Assembly: GCA_934247935.1 (NCBI GenBank)
Contig: CAKQKE010000008.1
Location: 1 to 64,000, forward strand
Direction: 5' to 3'
DNA length: 64,000 nt
From: an uncultured Clostridia bacterium
Lineage (GTDB): Bacteria; Bacillota; Clostridia; Christensenellales; Borkfalkiaceae
The position numbers were made by a program, and so were the translations under genes. Under the pieces are notes generated by a model. It was not told the origin of the DNA, ran no database searches, and saw nothing but the letters and a program-made list of their open reading frames with translations. Positions 26,362 through 34,537 of this stretch are shown piece after piece (within the stretch, counting starts at the first letter, position 1; each line of letters begins with the position of its first letter).

Positions 26362-26390
26362 ATTATACCACTTAACCGGAAATTATTCAA
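26362..26390 (-). promoter_or_regulatory. promoter placing +1 at the ATG of 26355
   Basis: TTGAAT, 17 bases, TATAAT, six bases, then ATG. Confidence 0.7.
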
Positions 26391-26793
26391 GCGTTATTTT
26401 TATTTTACTGTTATTCATCGCTTGAAAACGGCTGTTTATGCTTATAAATCGCCGAAAATTGTCATTTTTACCGCATACGTAGTTTGTAAAGACGGAAATG
26501 TATGCAAAATCACATACTATGCATTTGCGATATTTGTATTGCCTGTTTACGATAATATTATTACCTTGAGTTGTGACTTTAAATTATAATCGCATGCTTT
26601 TGCCGACGATTTATTATTGTTTTACCAAGCAAGTTTTTACTATTGGCATAGCGTAAAATTTCACACTCGGCAACGCCGTTTGACGATGAATTTCAAAAGA
26701 AAATAAATATTGCCGATTTAACGTAAAAACGTTTGCTTTTTTTAGAAAAAAGGCATACAATTACACCGTACTATATTTACAGAGGCTAAAACA
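26391..26793. other. intergenic region before antiporter
   Basis: Contains one dispersed palindrome (26460-26496) and, at its right end, the AGAGG site of the next gene. No other feature seen. Confidence 0.45.
26460..26496. repeat. TACGTA palindrome, intergenic copy
   Basis: TGTCATTTTTACCGCATACG, then TAGTTTGTAAAGACGG. Confidence 0.8.
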
Positions 26794-28044
26794 ATGACTT
26801 TAGACAATTTACTCGTGGCAAATATCGAATATTTTGACGTTTTGTTGCCACTCGGTCTTATTATTTTATTATCGAAAATTCTCGTAATGTTATGCAAAAA
26901 ATTGGGGTTGCCGAGCGTTGTCGGCATGCTGCTTGCGGGAGTAATCGTCGGACTTATCAACTATATTCCCAAACAAACCGTGCTTACCGAAACCACTTTG
27001 GAAGGAATAGGTTTTATCGCCAAAATCGGCGTAGTTCTGATTATGTTTTCCGCCGGCCTCGGCACCGACGTTAAACAAATCAAAGCAGTCGGCATACCTG
27101 CCGTAATCATCACTATCGCAGGCGTAATACTGCCGCTCGGTCTCGGTTTTGTCGTTGCAACGCTAACAAACGGCGGGTTTGCCGCACTCAACAAAACGAC
27201 TGCCATTACAAATGTTTTTTACGGAACGGTTCTTACCGCAACTTCGGTATCCATTACCGTAGCAACCCTTAAAGAACTCGGCGCGCTCAACTCAAAGGTC
27301 GGCAACACAATAGTTTCCGCAGCAATTTTAGACGATATTATAGGTATTATCGTGTTGTCGTTCGTCGTATCTATGGGCGGCGGAAGCGATGTTTCGCCTT
27401 TAATCGTCTTGCTTAAAACCATATTATTCTTCGTTGCTATTTTCGCTTTTGGTTTTATAATAAGTAAGTTTTTCAAATGGCTCGACGAAAAATACCCTCA
27501 TCACAGAAGAATCCCCATTTTAAGTCTCGGATTTTGTTTTCTCGTTGCTTATGCAAGCGAAAAAATCTTCGGCGTTGCCGACATTACGGGCGCATATGCC
27601 TTCGGACTTATTCTTGCAAATAACCCCGAAAGCAATTACATCGACCGCAAGGCCGACATAATAAGTTATATGTTCTTCTCTCCCGTGTTTTTCGCAAACG
27701 TGGGACTTACCACAAAGTTTTCGGCAATGTCGCCCGACATTATTTTGTTCGGCGTACTGTTTATCCTCGCCGGAATCGCAGGCAAATTTATCGGCTGCTC
27801 GTTGACCGCCAAAGCGTGCAAATACTCGACTATCGACTCAGTGCGTATAGGTCTCGGAATGATGGCAAGGGCTGAAGTCGCGCTCGTCTGTGCGCAAAAA
27901 GGTTTTGACCTCGGCATTATCGACCCCGCCATTACCCCGTTTATTTTGATACTTATCATAGCGACGAGTTTTATAACTCCCATCCTTTTGAAGTTGTCGT
28001 ATAAAAAAGAAAAACAACCGTTGCCGCAACCAACCGATAATTAA
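26794..28044 (+). CDS. cation:proton antiporter, CPA2 family
   Basis: 416 residues with about 12 membrane segments; AGAGG upstream. LGLPSVVGMLLAGVIVGLIN near residues 37-56 and GLGTDVKQIK fit the CPA2 (KefB/NapA) family; ILDDIIGIIVLS around 180 contains the paired aspartates of the ion-binding site (DD). It ends shortly after the membrane domain, with no TrkA-N regulatory domain. Probably exchanges Na+ or K+ for protons. Confidence 0.92.
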   Translation: MTLDNLLVANIEYFDVLLPLGLIILLSKILVMLCKKLGLPSVVGMLLAGVIVGLINYIPKQTVLTETTLEGIGFIAKIGVVLIMFSAGLGTDVKQIKAVGIPAVIITIAGVILPLGLGFVVATLTNGGFAALNKTTAITNVFYGTVLTATSVSITVATLKELGALNSKVGNTIVSAAILDDIIGIIVLSFVVSMGGGSDVSPLIVLLKTILFFVAIFAFGFIISKFFKWLDEKYPHHRRIPILSLGFCFLVAYASEKIFGVADITGAYAFGLILANNPESNYIDRKADIISYMFFSPVFFANVGLTTKFSAMSPDIILFGVLFILAGIAGKFIGCSLTAKACKYSTIDSVRIGLGMMARAEVALVCAQKGFDLGIIDPAITPFILILIIATSFITPILLKLSYKKEKQPLPQPTDN

Positions 28045-28120
28045 ATTTAAAAATCTGTAGTAATACTGCAACACCCGACCAAATCGAATTTTGCAACATA
28101 AATCAAAAAGTATTTCAATA

Positions 28121-28171
28121 AAAACGGCGATATACCGACTGTAAAAGCACAGTCGATATATCGCCGTTTTA
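28121..28171 (+). terminator. terminator of antiporter gene
   Basis: A long stem, ACGGCGATATA then CGACTGT, pairing across AAAAGC, with T run after GCCGTTTT. Symmetric enough to work on both strands. Confidence 0.85.
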
Positions 28172-28202
28172 TTTGTGTATTATTCTTAATTCGTTTATTT
28201 TT

Positions 28203-28239
28203 GCTCTTTTTACATAATACGTGTTTTGTAATCGTGACA
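28203..28239. repeat. TACGTA palindrome, variant TACGTG core
   Basis: CTTTTTACATAATACGTG, then TTTTGTAATCGTGACA, between converging genes. Confidence 0.8.
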
Positions 28240-28371
28240 AAACGGATAAATAAAATCTTCAATCAGGTTTGGCGTTTAATAGTTTATTATACTGAAAATC
28301 CGGCTATATTGTCATTATCGCAATATCGATACAGCACCGTTTGCGATAGCAAATAATAACTATCAATATAA

Positions 28372-29010
28372 TTATAGAGCCTTTTCCTTTTCTTTCCTTC
28401 TCTTTTCGGTTTCTTCCTTTGAAAAAACGCAACCGCAATAATCCTGCCTGTATATGCCGTACTCGTCTGACAGTTCGGTCGAGCGTTTATATCCGTTGTT
28501 CTTCTTGAAATCGACGGGTAAATACTTTTGTCCGAGTTGCTTTTCAAGCGAAAACCCTATCTCGTTAAGCCACTGCGAATTTTTGTAAGGACTTATCGAA
28601 AGCGTAGACGTAAAATAGTCAAAATTTCTCTCTTTTGCAAGCATCGCTGTCTCTTTTAAGCGCAACGTATAGCATAAAAAACATCTTTTACCGCCTTCAG
28701 GCACGTTTTCGAGTCCTTTTGCCATATCGAAAAACTCTTGCGTATTATACCTGCCCTCGACATATTTTACGCTGCCTTTATACACGTTATCAAGATACTT
28801 TTGCTGTTCTTTGGCACGCAAAAAATACTCCTCATGGTCGGTAATGTTGGGATTGAAATAAAACACCGTCACGTCGAAATATTTTGTCAGATATTCGAGA
28901 CAATAGGTCGAGCACGGCGCACAGCAACTGTGTAGCAGCAATGTCGGTTTTTCGCCTTTACTTAAATGACTTTGCGCTATTTCGTCTCCCATCTTCATAT
29001 AATTTATCAT
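28372..29010 (-). CDS. queH: epoxyqueuosine reductase QueH
   Basis: 212 residues; GAGGG upstream. The N-terminal LLHSCCAPCSTYCLEYL supplies the CC-xx-C cluster and CFLCYTLRLKETA a second C-x2-C, both used for the iron-sulfur and metal sites of QueH (DUF208). STLSISPYKN is also typical. QueH catalyses the last step of queuosine synthesis on tRNA, replacing the cobalamin enzyme QueG. No other queuosine genes are in the window. Confidence 0.95.
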   Translation of the reverse strand: MINYMKMGDEIAQSHLSKGEKPTLLLHSCCAPCSTYCLEYLTKYFDVTVFYFNPNITDHEEYFLRAKEQQKYLDNVYKGSVKYVEGRYNTQEFFDMAKGLENVPEGGKRCFLCYTLRLKETAMLAKERNFDYFTSTLSISPYKNSQWLNEIGFSLEKQLGQKYLPVDFKKNNGYKRSTELSDEYGIYRQDYCGCVFSKEETEKRRKEKEKAL

Positions 29011-29047
29011 AAATCTACCCTCGCGAAAAAAACATTTTAATCTTTAT

Positions 29048-29797
29048 TTACCGATTTTTATTTTGCAACAAATCTTCACACGCTATAGACAAAACCTTAC
29101 CTATACCGTCGTGAATTATCACGTCGCAACAACTGTCGTATGACGTGTGTTGTTTGTTTATTATAGCCAACTTGCCTTTTACGTATCTTAAAAACCCTGC
29201 CGCGGGATACACGTTTAAACTTGTACCGACAACTATCACAAGGTCGGCGTTTTCGCAAGCGGAAATCGCCCTTTCGATATTATTCTCGTCAAGTCCTTCT
29301 TCGTATAAAACCACGTCCGGCTTGATAATTCCGCCGCAATCGCAATGCGGCACACCGTCGTCCTTTTTTAACAAAATATCTTCAAGCGAATAAAACCTGC
29401 CGCAAACCGTGCAATAATTTCTATGCACGCTGCCGTGTAACTCTATCACGTTTTTGCTGCCCGCCGCCTGATGAAGCCCGTCGATATTTTGCGTAATCAC
29501 CGTTTTTACTTTACCAATCTCTTCCAACTTCGCAATAATTTCATGCGCTACGTTTGGCTTGACCCCAGTGTTTATCATTTTATCGAAATAGTATTCATAA
29601 AACTCTTTTGTCATCTTTACGAAAAACGTATGCGATAAAATTGTCTCGGGCGGGTATTTATATTGCTCGTTGTATAGCCCGTCGTCGGAACGAAAATCCT
29701 TTAACCCCGACTCTGTCGACACGCCTGCTCCGCTGAAAAATACTATGTTGTCGCTTTTTTCTATAAGTTGTTTAAGTTTTGTTATTCCGTCATCCAT
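29048..29797 (-). CDS. sirtuin NAD-dependent protein deacylase
   Basis: 249 residues from ATG 29797, where GAGGTG lies three bases upstream; a GTG two codons earlier overlaps that site. FFSGAGVSTESGLKDFRS (NAD binding), TQNIDGLH and HGSVHRNYC (catalytic His), zinc cysteines CTVC and CDC, then GTSLNVYPAAG. Standard SIR2 family; may reverse lysine acylation of metabolic enzymes. Confidence 0.95.
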   Translation of the reverse strand: MDDGITKLKQLIEKSDNIVFFSGAGVSTESGLKDFRSDDGLYNEQYKYPPETILSHTFFVKMTKEFYEYYFDKMINTGVKPNVAHEIIAKLEEIGKVKTVITQNIDGLHQAAGSKNVIELHGSVHRNYCTVCGRFYSLEDILLKKDDGVPHCDCGGIIKPDVVLYEEGLDENNIERAISACENADLVIVVGTSLNVYPAAGFLRYVKGKLAIINKQHTSYDSCCDVIIHDGIGKVLSIACEDLLQNKNR

Positions 29798-29934
29798 ACG
29801 CACCTCGATATTGTGGTCTTCCTTATTTTCTTATTTATATCGCGTCACACAAATTTATAAATATATTGTACCACACGATATAAATTTTAACAATAGTTTT
29901 TTTATTGTTGTCAAAAAGGCAGATTGCAATATAA

Positions 29935-30020
29935 AAACGACAAGGTACAACCACATAAAAATACCACGACACACTTATATAAAAATAACAGGCGCAATTA
30001 CATAAAAACTGCATAATACA
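29935..30020. repeat. G-poor degenerate repeat
   Basis: Units such as ACATAAAAATACCACG, ATATAAAAATAACAGG and ACATAAAAACTGCATA, period about 23. Resembles the tract at 38160-38460. Confidence 0.5.
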
Positions 30021-30025
30021 AAACC

Positions 30026-30074
30026 AAAAACGGGGCGCACAGTTGACTTTTTCGCCACGGCTCGCCCCGTCTTA
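30026..30074 (-). terminator. terminator of ABC importer operon
   Basis: ACGGGGCG pairs with CGCCCCGT; TTTTTGG follows on the minus strand. It lies about 220 bases beyond the last gene. Confidence 0.6.
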
Positions 30075-30120
30075 AATTTTTAACTTTATGTTACAGACGT
30101 TTACTCCGTCAACTCCCAAT

Positions 30121-30228
30121 AAAATAAACTATAAGAAGTAAATTTTTTGACTAAAGTCAAAATTTTTCAAGTCCTTGCGGACTTTCGCAAAAATATAAAT
30201 TTTTTGCACTTCTTAGTTTGAAAAAACA
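30121..30228. repeat. structured repeat A
   Basis: Outer arms CTATAAGAAGTAAATTTTTT and AAATTTTTTGCACTTCTTAG enclose hairpins TTGACTAAAGTCAA and AAGTCC-TTGC-GGACTT. Much of it matches 46320-46400 (see repeat B), including the CGCAAGGACTTGAA block on the minus strand. Confidence 0.6.
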
Positions 30229-30292
30229 TCAGTTTTGCTTGAAAATACGCTCGCTGCCTCTCGCGTGCTTTCAGACAAAACTTCCGTTATTA

Positions 30293-30985
30293 TCAAATAA
30301 GATTTTTCAAAAGGCGTTTTCTTACGTCGTTTAAAACTTCACAACCGATATCGCGGTTTTCTCTCGGCAAATCGATATCGAAAGTATCGTAAATAATTCC
30401 GTTTTTAAGCACCGAAAACCTATCGCCCAGAAGCAACGCTTCGTCAATGTCGTGTGTTACGAAAACGACGGTTTTTTTATCTTCTTCTAAAAGTTTGCAC
30501 ATTTTTTCGATCAGCCTGTATTTAAGCCCGATGTCGAGCGCACCGAAAGGTTCGTCCATTATAAGCAGTGGTGCGGAATACAGAAACGTCCTGCCCATCG
30601 ACACCCTTTGCGCTTCGCCACCCGACAATTCGGCAGGTAAACATTTGGCTTTCCCCGTCAATTCGAGCATATCTAAAATTTTGTCGATTTTTTCCTTTCG
30701 AGTCTCTTTATTGTCGGTTTTACGCAATACGTATTCCATATTCGCGTACACCGACATTGTTGGTATAAGTCTCGGAGTCTGAAAAATATACGAAATTTCG
30801 CCCGGCATTTTCACTTCTCCGTCGCACTTTATTATGCCCGCCATAACGTTGAATAAAGTGGTTTTACCCGAGCCGCTGCCGCCGAGAATGCAAGTAATTT
30901 TCCCTTCGTCAAACTCTGCGGAAAGCCCTTTAAGCACGGCTGAATCGCCGTAATTTTTATAAACGTCTTTTACGTAATAAGTCAT
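30293..30985 (-). CDS. ABC transporter ATP-binding protein (nitrate/sulfonate/taurine-type importer)
   Basis: 230 residues from ATG 30985, which overlaps the permease stop (ATGA) and follows GGCGGTGAAA. The frame extends upstream into permease DNA without a ribosome site. Walker A LGGSGSGKTT, signature LSGGEAQRVSMGR, Walker B LLIMDEPFGALD and the switch histidine in VTHDIDEA. A TACGTA-type sequence lies inside the gene (encodes EYVLRKTDN). Powers the adjacent permease. Confidence 0.93.
   Translation of the reverse strand: MTYYVKDVYKNYGDSAVLKGLSAEFDEGKITCILGGSGSGKTTLFNVMAGIIKCDGEVKMPGEISYIFQTPRLIPTMSVYANMEYVLRKTDNKETRKEKIDKILDMLELTGKAKCLPAELSGGEAQRVSMGRTFLYSAPLLIMDEPFGALDIGLKYRLIEKMCKLLEEDKKTVVFVTHDIDEALLLGDRFSVLKNGIIYDTFDIDLPRENRDIGCEVLNDVRKRLLKNLI
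30711..30741. repeat. TACGTA palindrome-like copy inside ATPase gene
   Basis: TTGTCGGTTTTACGCAATACG then TATTCC; the right arm is lost. Lies within codons for EYVLRKTDN. Confidence 0.55.
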
Positions 30986-31746
30986 CTTTTCACCGCCTTT
31001 TTCACGCAATATCTTATAAATCTCAACACCCCTTCGAGCAAACAACTTATAAGTATGGCGATTATTGTATAAGCGAAAAGTCGCCCCGTTTCAAGATTGA
31101 TTTTTGCCGATTGCATAAGCATGCCGAGCGTTAATCGCGTTTGTGCAATGGCTTCGGCGGCTATCACAAGTTTTACGTTCAGCCCAAGCACCGAAAGCAC
31201 TCCGTCAAACATTTTTCCGCTTATCGTCGGCAAATAAAAATACAACAATTTATCTCTTTTACGCACCTTGTACACCAAAGACATTTCCACAAGGTCTTTA
31301 TCGCAACTGCTTACCGCCGAATAAACTTCGTTGTAAAGCAGTGGAAACGACACTAAAAATGCGATGAATATAGGGCGCGACTCGTCTTTAAACCAAATAA
31401 TCGCAAGTAAAATCACCGACATTGTGGGCACTACCCTCAATATCACGATAATTGCGTATAAAAATTTATGCACCGCCTTTACAAGTCCCGCCAGCGTACC
31501 CACCAAAAGAGCGAGCAAAAACGCCAACGTAAAACTTTCCGCCATGTGCCAGACGCTGTTTAACGCACTGTATAAAAACTTTTTATCCGAAAAAGATTTT
31601 ACTATTTCCTTAGCCGTCACGCTCGGCGACGGCAGAATTATTTCGGTGCCGATTCTGTTTGCTTCTATGCTCCACAGCCCCAATAAAATCAGCAATGTAA
31701 TTACGGGATAAAGAGAGTATAAAAGTCTCTTTTTCATTATTTTCAC
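30982..31746 (-). CDS. ABC transporter permease (TauC/SsuC-type)
   Basis: 254 residues, six predicted membrane segments. The cytoplasmic EAA-like loop lies near VEMSLVYKVRKRDKLLYFYLPTISG, which contacts the ATPase. Binding-protein-dependent permease fold as in taurine, sulfonate, nitrate and thiamine-precursor importers. Follows the binding protein gene by 12 bases. Confidence 0.9.
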   Translation of the reverse strand: MKIMKKRLLYSLYPVITLLILLGLWSIEANRIGTEIILPSPSVTAKEIVKSFSDKKFLYSALNSVWHMAESFTLAFLLALLVGTLAGLVKAVHKFLYAIIVILRVVPTMSVILLAIIWFKDESRPIFIAFLVSFPLLYNEVYSAVSSCDKDLVEMSLVYKVRKRDKLLYFYLPTISGKMFDGVLSVLGLNVKLVIAAEAIAQTRLTLGMLMQSAKINLETGRLFAYTIIAILISCLLEGVLRFIRYCVKKAVKR

Positions 31747-31758
31747 CTTTGAGTTTTA

Positions 31759-32760
31759 TCAAACTTCCTGATAGTTATATCCGTTTGTTTTGAGTATATA
31801 TTTAAGCGTCAAATCGGGTGTGCCGCCCATACCGATATTGTAAATCGTTTTTCCCACAAGGTCGTCAAGACTGTTCACTTCGGTTTTACCCACCATGTAC
31901 AAAACACCGAAAATATTTACGCTTGCAAGTTTTACTTTCATTCCCTTATTGTAAAGTTTGGCGCATACGTTTGTCGGTAAAACGACAATATCGGACGTTC
32001 CGTTGGTGAGAGAACCAAGCACGAGGTCTGCTCCCGAAACCACTTTTACAACAATTTTATAACCGCAAATATACGTGCCGTTGAGTGAAAGAACGGTAAG
32101 CGCGGGCGCGCCGTCGGGCACGGTAATGGTAAGCGTTCCTTTTTCTTCGGTCGTTTCGTCTTCGGTAGGTTCTGCACATTCCATATAGAAATCATCTGAC
32201 GGAAGATTGCCGCCGATAAACGTGCCGTCAAACTCTTTGATTACCGTGAAATACTTTTCTATGTCGGTTTTAATACTCAAAGAATCTTTACTGTCGAGAT
32301 TGCATCTTTCGATGGTTTGCGCAGTAAAATTAACCTGCAATGCGCTGCCGCAAGCGTTGAGTTTTGCCTTTACGTCTGCAACGTTTTCCAAGAGCCACGT
32401 TTTATTGTTTTTAAGTGCGGCATACAATTTGTACATAAAGTTTTTGTCGTTTGCCAAATTGCCTTTTACCAAAACGCCCGCCTGAGTGTAAAGGCTGTCG
32501 CTTCCGCTCGCCTTTTTGTATTCGTCTTGCAAATCGAGTACGGACGTCGTGCCCGCTTTTGCGTTTGCCATAGTAACAGCGGGTTCACCCAAAACGCCGA
32601 ATTCCGCGCCGCCCTTTACCAAAAGGGGTATAAGTTCGGACGAATCCGAAACGTATTTAAGATAAACGGTTTTTCCTCCTTGTGCATTGTCCGGTAAACC
32701 GCAAGCGGTCATCGACACACAAAGCACTAAAAGCAAAATAAAGCCAATAATTTTTTTCAT
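31759..32760 (-). CDS. ABC substrate-binding lipoprotein with apparently permuted lobe order
   Basis: 333 residues; signal peptide with lipobox MTAC at 17-20. Family members (NMT1/TauA-like) normally start with a lobe beginning near VPDGAPALA, run through VLPTNLAAKLYNKG and KTxYNIGxGGTPDLTLKYIL, continue into LKYVSDGSELIPLL and GEPAVT, and end at GGxLPDDxFYY. Here residues 31-193 hold the normal second half (LKYVSDSSELIPLL to IGGNLPSDDFYM), residues 194-206 an acidic linker, and 207-333 the normal first half (TVPDGAPALT to YILKTNGYNY). This looks like circular permutation. All conserved blocks are present, so it is probably functional. Ligand unknown. Confidence 0.88.
   Translation of the reverse strand: MKKIIGFILLLVLCVSMTACGLPDNAQGGKTVYLKYVSDSSELIPLLVKGGAEFGVLGEPAVTMANAKAGTTSVLDLQDEYKKASGSDSLYTQAGVLVKGNLANDKNFMYKLYAALKNNKTWLLENVADVKAKLNACGSALQVNFTAQTIERCNLDSKDSLSIKTDIEKYFTVIKEFDGTFIGGNLPSDDFYMECAEPTEDETTEEKGTLTITVPDGAPALTVLSLNGTYICGYKIVVKVVSGADLVLGSLTNGTSDIVVLPTNVCAKLYNKGMKVKLASVNIFGVLYMVGKTEVNSLDDLVGKTIYNIGMGGTPDLTLKYILKTNGYNYQEV
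31953..31990. repeat. weak TACGTA palindrome-like sequence in binding protein gene
   Basis: GCGCATACGTTTGTCGGTAAAACGACA-like right arm. The codons encode the conserved LPTNVCAKLYN, so chance resemblance is possible. Confidence 0.3.
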
Positions 32761-32763
32761 TTT

Positions 32764-33021
32764 TTATTCCTCCGTTATATTAATATCGGTCAATGCCGAT
32801 TTTACTTTTACGTTTTTAAGTTTTCCGAGTTTCCCCGTCAAAGCGGAAATTCTCTCGTTTGTTCCTTGCACGATTACGCTGATGACGTAAACGCTTTTTA
32901 CCGTATTTGGTATGCCCATTCTTCCCAAAATCAATTCATTGTAAGCGGAAAGCAATTTCTGCACTTCTTCCGCAACCGAACGCTCTTTTTCGATTATTAT
33001 GCCTATAACGCCGATTTTCAT
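32764..33021 (-). CDS. TM1266-type small protein (iron-only hydrogenase system putative regulator)
   Basis: 85 residues; GGAGGGAAAG upstream, three bases before the binding protein gene. MKIGVIGIIIEKERSVAEEVQKLL, then NELILGRMGIPNT and VYVISVIVQGTNERISALTGKLGKLKNVKVKSAL, match the ferredoxin-like NikR-C/TM1266 pattern. Members are linked by name to hydrogenase systems but are often found near importers. Likely a small ligand-sensing protein of this operon; role unproven. Confidence 0.8.
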   Translation of the reverse strand: MKIGVIGIIIEKERSVAEEVQKLLSAYNELILGRMGIPNTVKSVYVISVIVQGTNERISALTGKLGKLKNVKVKSALTDINITEE

Positions 33022-33154
33022 CTTTCCCTCCTTTTATATCGAGGTTTTCAGCCGCCGATATGTTTACAGAATTAAGTTTACTATATGTTGTTCTATTTTT
33101 TTCGCCGATTTTTATAATCGGGCGGAATTTTTAATCGCATAAAATTTTAAACAT

Positions 33155-33186
33155 ATAAAAAACCGCCCCGAATTTTCAAGGCGGTA
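33155..33186 (-). terminator. leader terminator upstream of importer operon
   Basis: ACCGCC pairs with GGCGGT around TTGAAAATTCGG, then TTTTTT on the minus strand. Confidence 0.75.
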
Positions 33187-33298
33187 AAATGCTTACTTAA
33201 AAACGCGCTTTATGCGGCACGCTCCTGACGACGGGAAAATCCAATCGAAACGAATAATAAACAAAAACCTACTCTCCGAAAATTCATCGATTCAGTAT
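33155..33298 (-). promoter_or_regulatory. unclassified leader RNA with terminator, before the ABC importer operon
   Basis: From the predicted start near 33298 the minus strand reads CGGAGAGTAGG, TTCGTTTCGATTGG, CCCGTCGTCAGGAGCGTGCC and then a terminator. About 130 bases more lead to the first gene. It is not TPP, a classical T-box or another class I recognise. Candidate metabolite-sensing leader. Confidence 0.5.
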
Positions 33299-33304
33299 AT
33301 TTCA

Positions 33305-33334
33305 ATTGTATACTATAGCCTTTATTTTTGTCAA
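33305..33334 (-). promoter_or_regulatory. promoter of TM1266-ABC operon
   Basis: TTGACA, 18 bases, TACAAT (or TATACA with 16). Back-to-back with the promoter at 33347-33375. Confidence 0.65.
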
Positions 33335-33346
33335 GCATTTAATCGA

Positions 33347-33375
33347 TTGACATAATTTTTTATTTGTTCTACAAT
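33347..33375 (+). promoter_or_regulatory. promoter of phosphopantetheinyl transferase gene
   Basis: TTGACA, 17 bases, TACAAT. The two divergent -35 boxes are 12 bases apart. Confidence 0.75.
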
Positions 33376-33395
33376 ACTCCAAGAGGTAAATAATT

Positions 33396-33917
33396 ATGCT
33401 TGACATTTATTATTCGTACGTAAAAAAAGAACAATCAAAAGATTTAATCAAACATATTTTCAAAAAATATTATAATTTTGATTTCAACCAAGACCAAATA
33501 AGTCTCGGCAAAAACGGAAAACCTTATTTAAAAAGCGGCGAATATTTTTACAACCTTACACACACCGACGGACTTGTTATGCTTGCCGTTTCGGATAAAG
33601 AAGTAGGCATCGATGCCGAAAAATTCCGCGACTACGATTTTTCTAAAGTCATTGAAAAATATGCAACCTCGGGTGAAAAGCAAAGAATTTTGACAAACAA
33701 AGACTTTTTGTGTCTGTGGACTAAGAAAGAAAGTTTTGTAAAATATCTCGGAGGCAATGCGATCACCGATGCTAAAACGGTGACTTTCGAGCAAAACTAT
33801 CCCGTTTTTAAAGGCGAAAAACAAGACGTAAACACCTTTTCAATCGGTTTAAACGAGCATGTTTTTTCGGTCACTTCGCCTTATAACGAATACGACAATT
33901 TCACTTTGATATTGTAA
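33396..33917 (+). CDS. Sfp-type 4'-phosphopantetheinyl transferase
   Basis: 173 residues, AGAGG upstream. GKNGKPYL (motif 1), FYNLTHTDGLVMLAVS, VGIDAEKFRDYD (metal-binding Asp/Glu) and LWTKKESFVKYLG (motif 3) follow the Sfp family order. Transfers phosphopantetheine from CoA to carrier proteins. It is shorter than typical Sfp (about 220), with a brief N-terminal half. No NRPS/PKS genes in the window, so the partner may be the fatty acid carrier protein or a distant cluster. Confidence 0.9.
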   Translation: MLDIYYSYVKKEQSKDLIKHIFKKYYNFDFNQDQISLGKNGKPYLKSGEYFYNLTHTDGLVMLAVSDKEVGIDAEKFRDYDFSKVIEKYATSGEKQRILTNKDFLCLWTKKESFVKYLGGNAITDAKTVTFEQNYPVFKGEKQDVNTFSIGLNEHVFSVTSPYNEYDNFTLIL

Positions 33918-33998
33918 CTTGTTTATCTTTTCGCGGTGTTTTCGTTTTAAGAGGCGGCGGTTTTAGCAACGCTAAATCGGGCTAAAACAACGCAAAAA

Positions 33999-34036
33999 TG
34001 ACGATTTTACGCAATACGTATTATATAAACGTGACA
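33999..34036. repeat. TACGTA palindrome, intergenic copy
   Basis: TGACGATTTTACGCAATACG, then TATTATATAAACGTGACA, between converging genes. Confidence 0.85.
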
Positions 34037-34041
34037 ATTTT

Positions 34042-34076
34042 AAACGCAGCGTCTAATTTTAAGACACTGCGTTTTT
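34042..34076. terminator. bidirectional terminator containing the spoIIID stop codon
   Basis: AAACGCAG-GTCT pairs with AGAC-CTGCGTTTTT. The last codons of spoIIID (NAVS, stop) form one arm and part of the loop. Confidence 0.75.
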
Positions 34077-34334
34077 CATGTTTTTTATTTCTACGTATTT
34101 ACGTTTAGTTGCGTTTCCTCCCCTTATGTGCCTTTCTGACAAGTTTTTACAAATCACTTTTCGCACGCTTTTATACAAGCCAAAATCAAGGTGTTTCAGT
34201 TTTTCGGTCATATCGCTGTGCACGGTAGACTTACCTACCCCGAAAACCGCCGACGCACCCCTTAAAGTATCGCCGCTTTTAATCATGTACTCCGCTTCTT
34301 TAAAAACTCTGAGTTTTATTTCGTCGCTATACAA
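34059..34334 (-). CDS. spoIIID: sporulation transcription factor SpoIIID
   Basis: 91 residues; TTG start preceded by AGAGGG. EAEYMIKSGDTLRGASAVFGVGKSTVHSDMTEKL is the SpoIIID helix-turn-helix and ERHIRGGNATKRKY its conserved basic C-terminal segment. In spore formers it controls mother-cell genes under SigE. Strong evidence that the host can sporulate. Free-standing here. Confidence 0.95.
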   Translation of the reverse strand: MYSDEIKLRVFKEAEYMIKSGDTLRGASAVFGVGKSTVHSDMTEKLKHLDFGLYKSVRKVICKNLSERHIRGGNATKRKYVEIKNMKNAVS

Positions 34335-34537
34335 ATTTTTCCCTCTTTAATATATGTTATGAAAGAAAAATTTATATAATTACTTAATTACTCGTTTTTC
34401 GACAAATTAATAAAAATTAAACTATTGCCGCCTTAATATGACAGCGACGTTTTAAAGTTTTCCGCGCCACATTTACATGCTTCATCTTTAAAAAACTCGA
34501 CACACGCGCCGCATACAGCGCGCTTTAATATCAATCG

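Noticed and set aside
33155..33298. TPP riboswitch or T-box before the importer operon
   Set aside because: Neither the CUGAGA/ACCUGAU blocks of TPP nor the GGUGGNACCGCG box of T-boxes is present.
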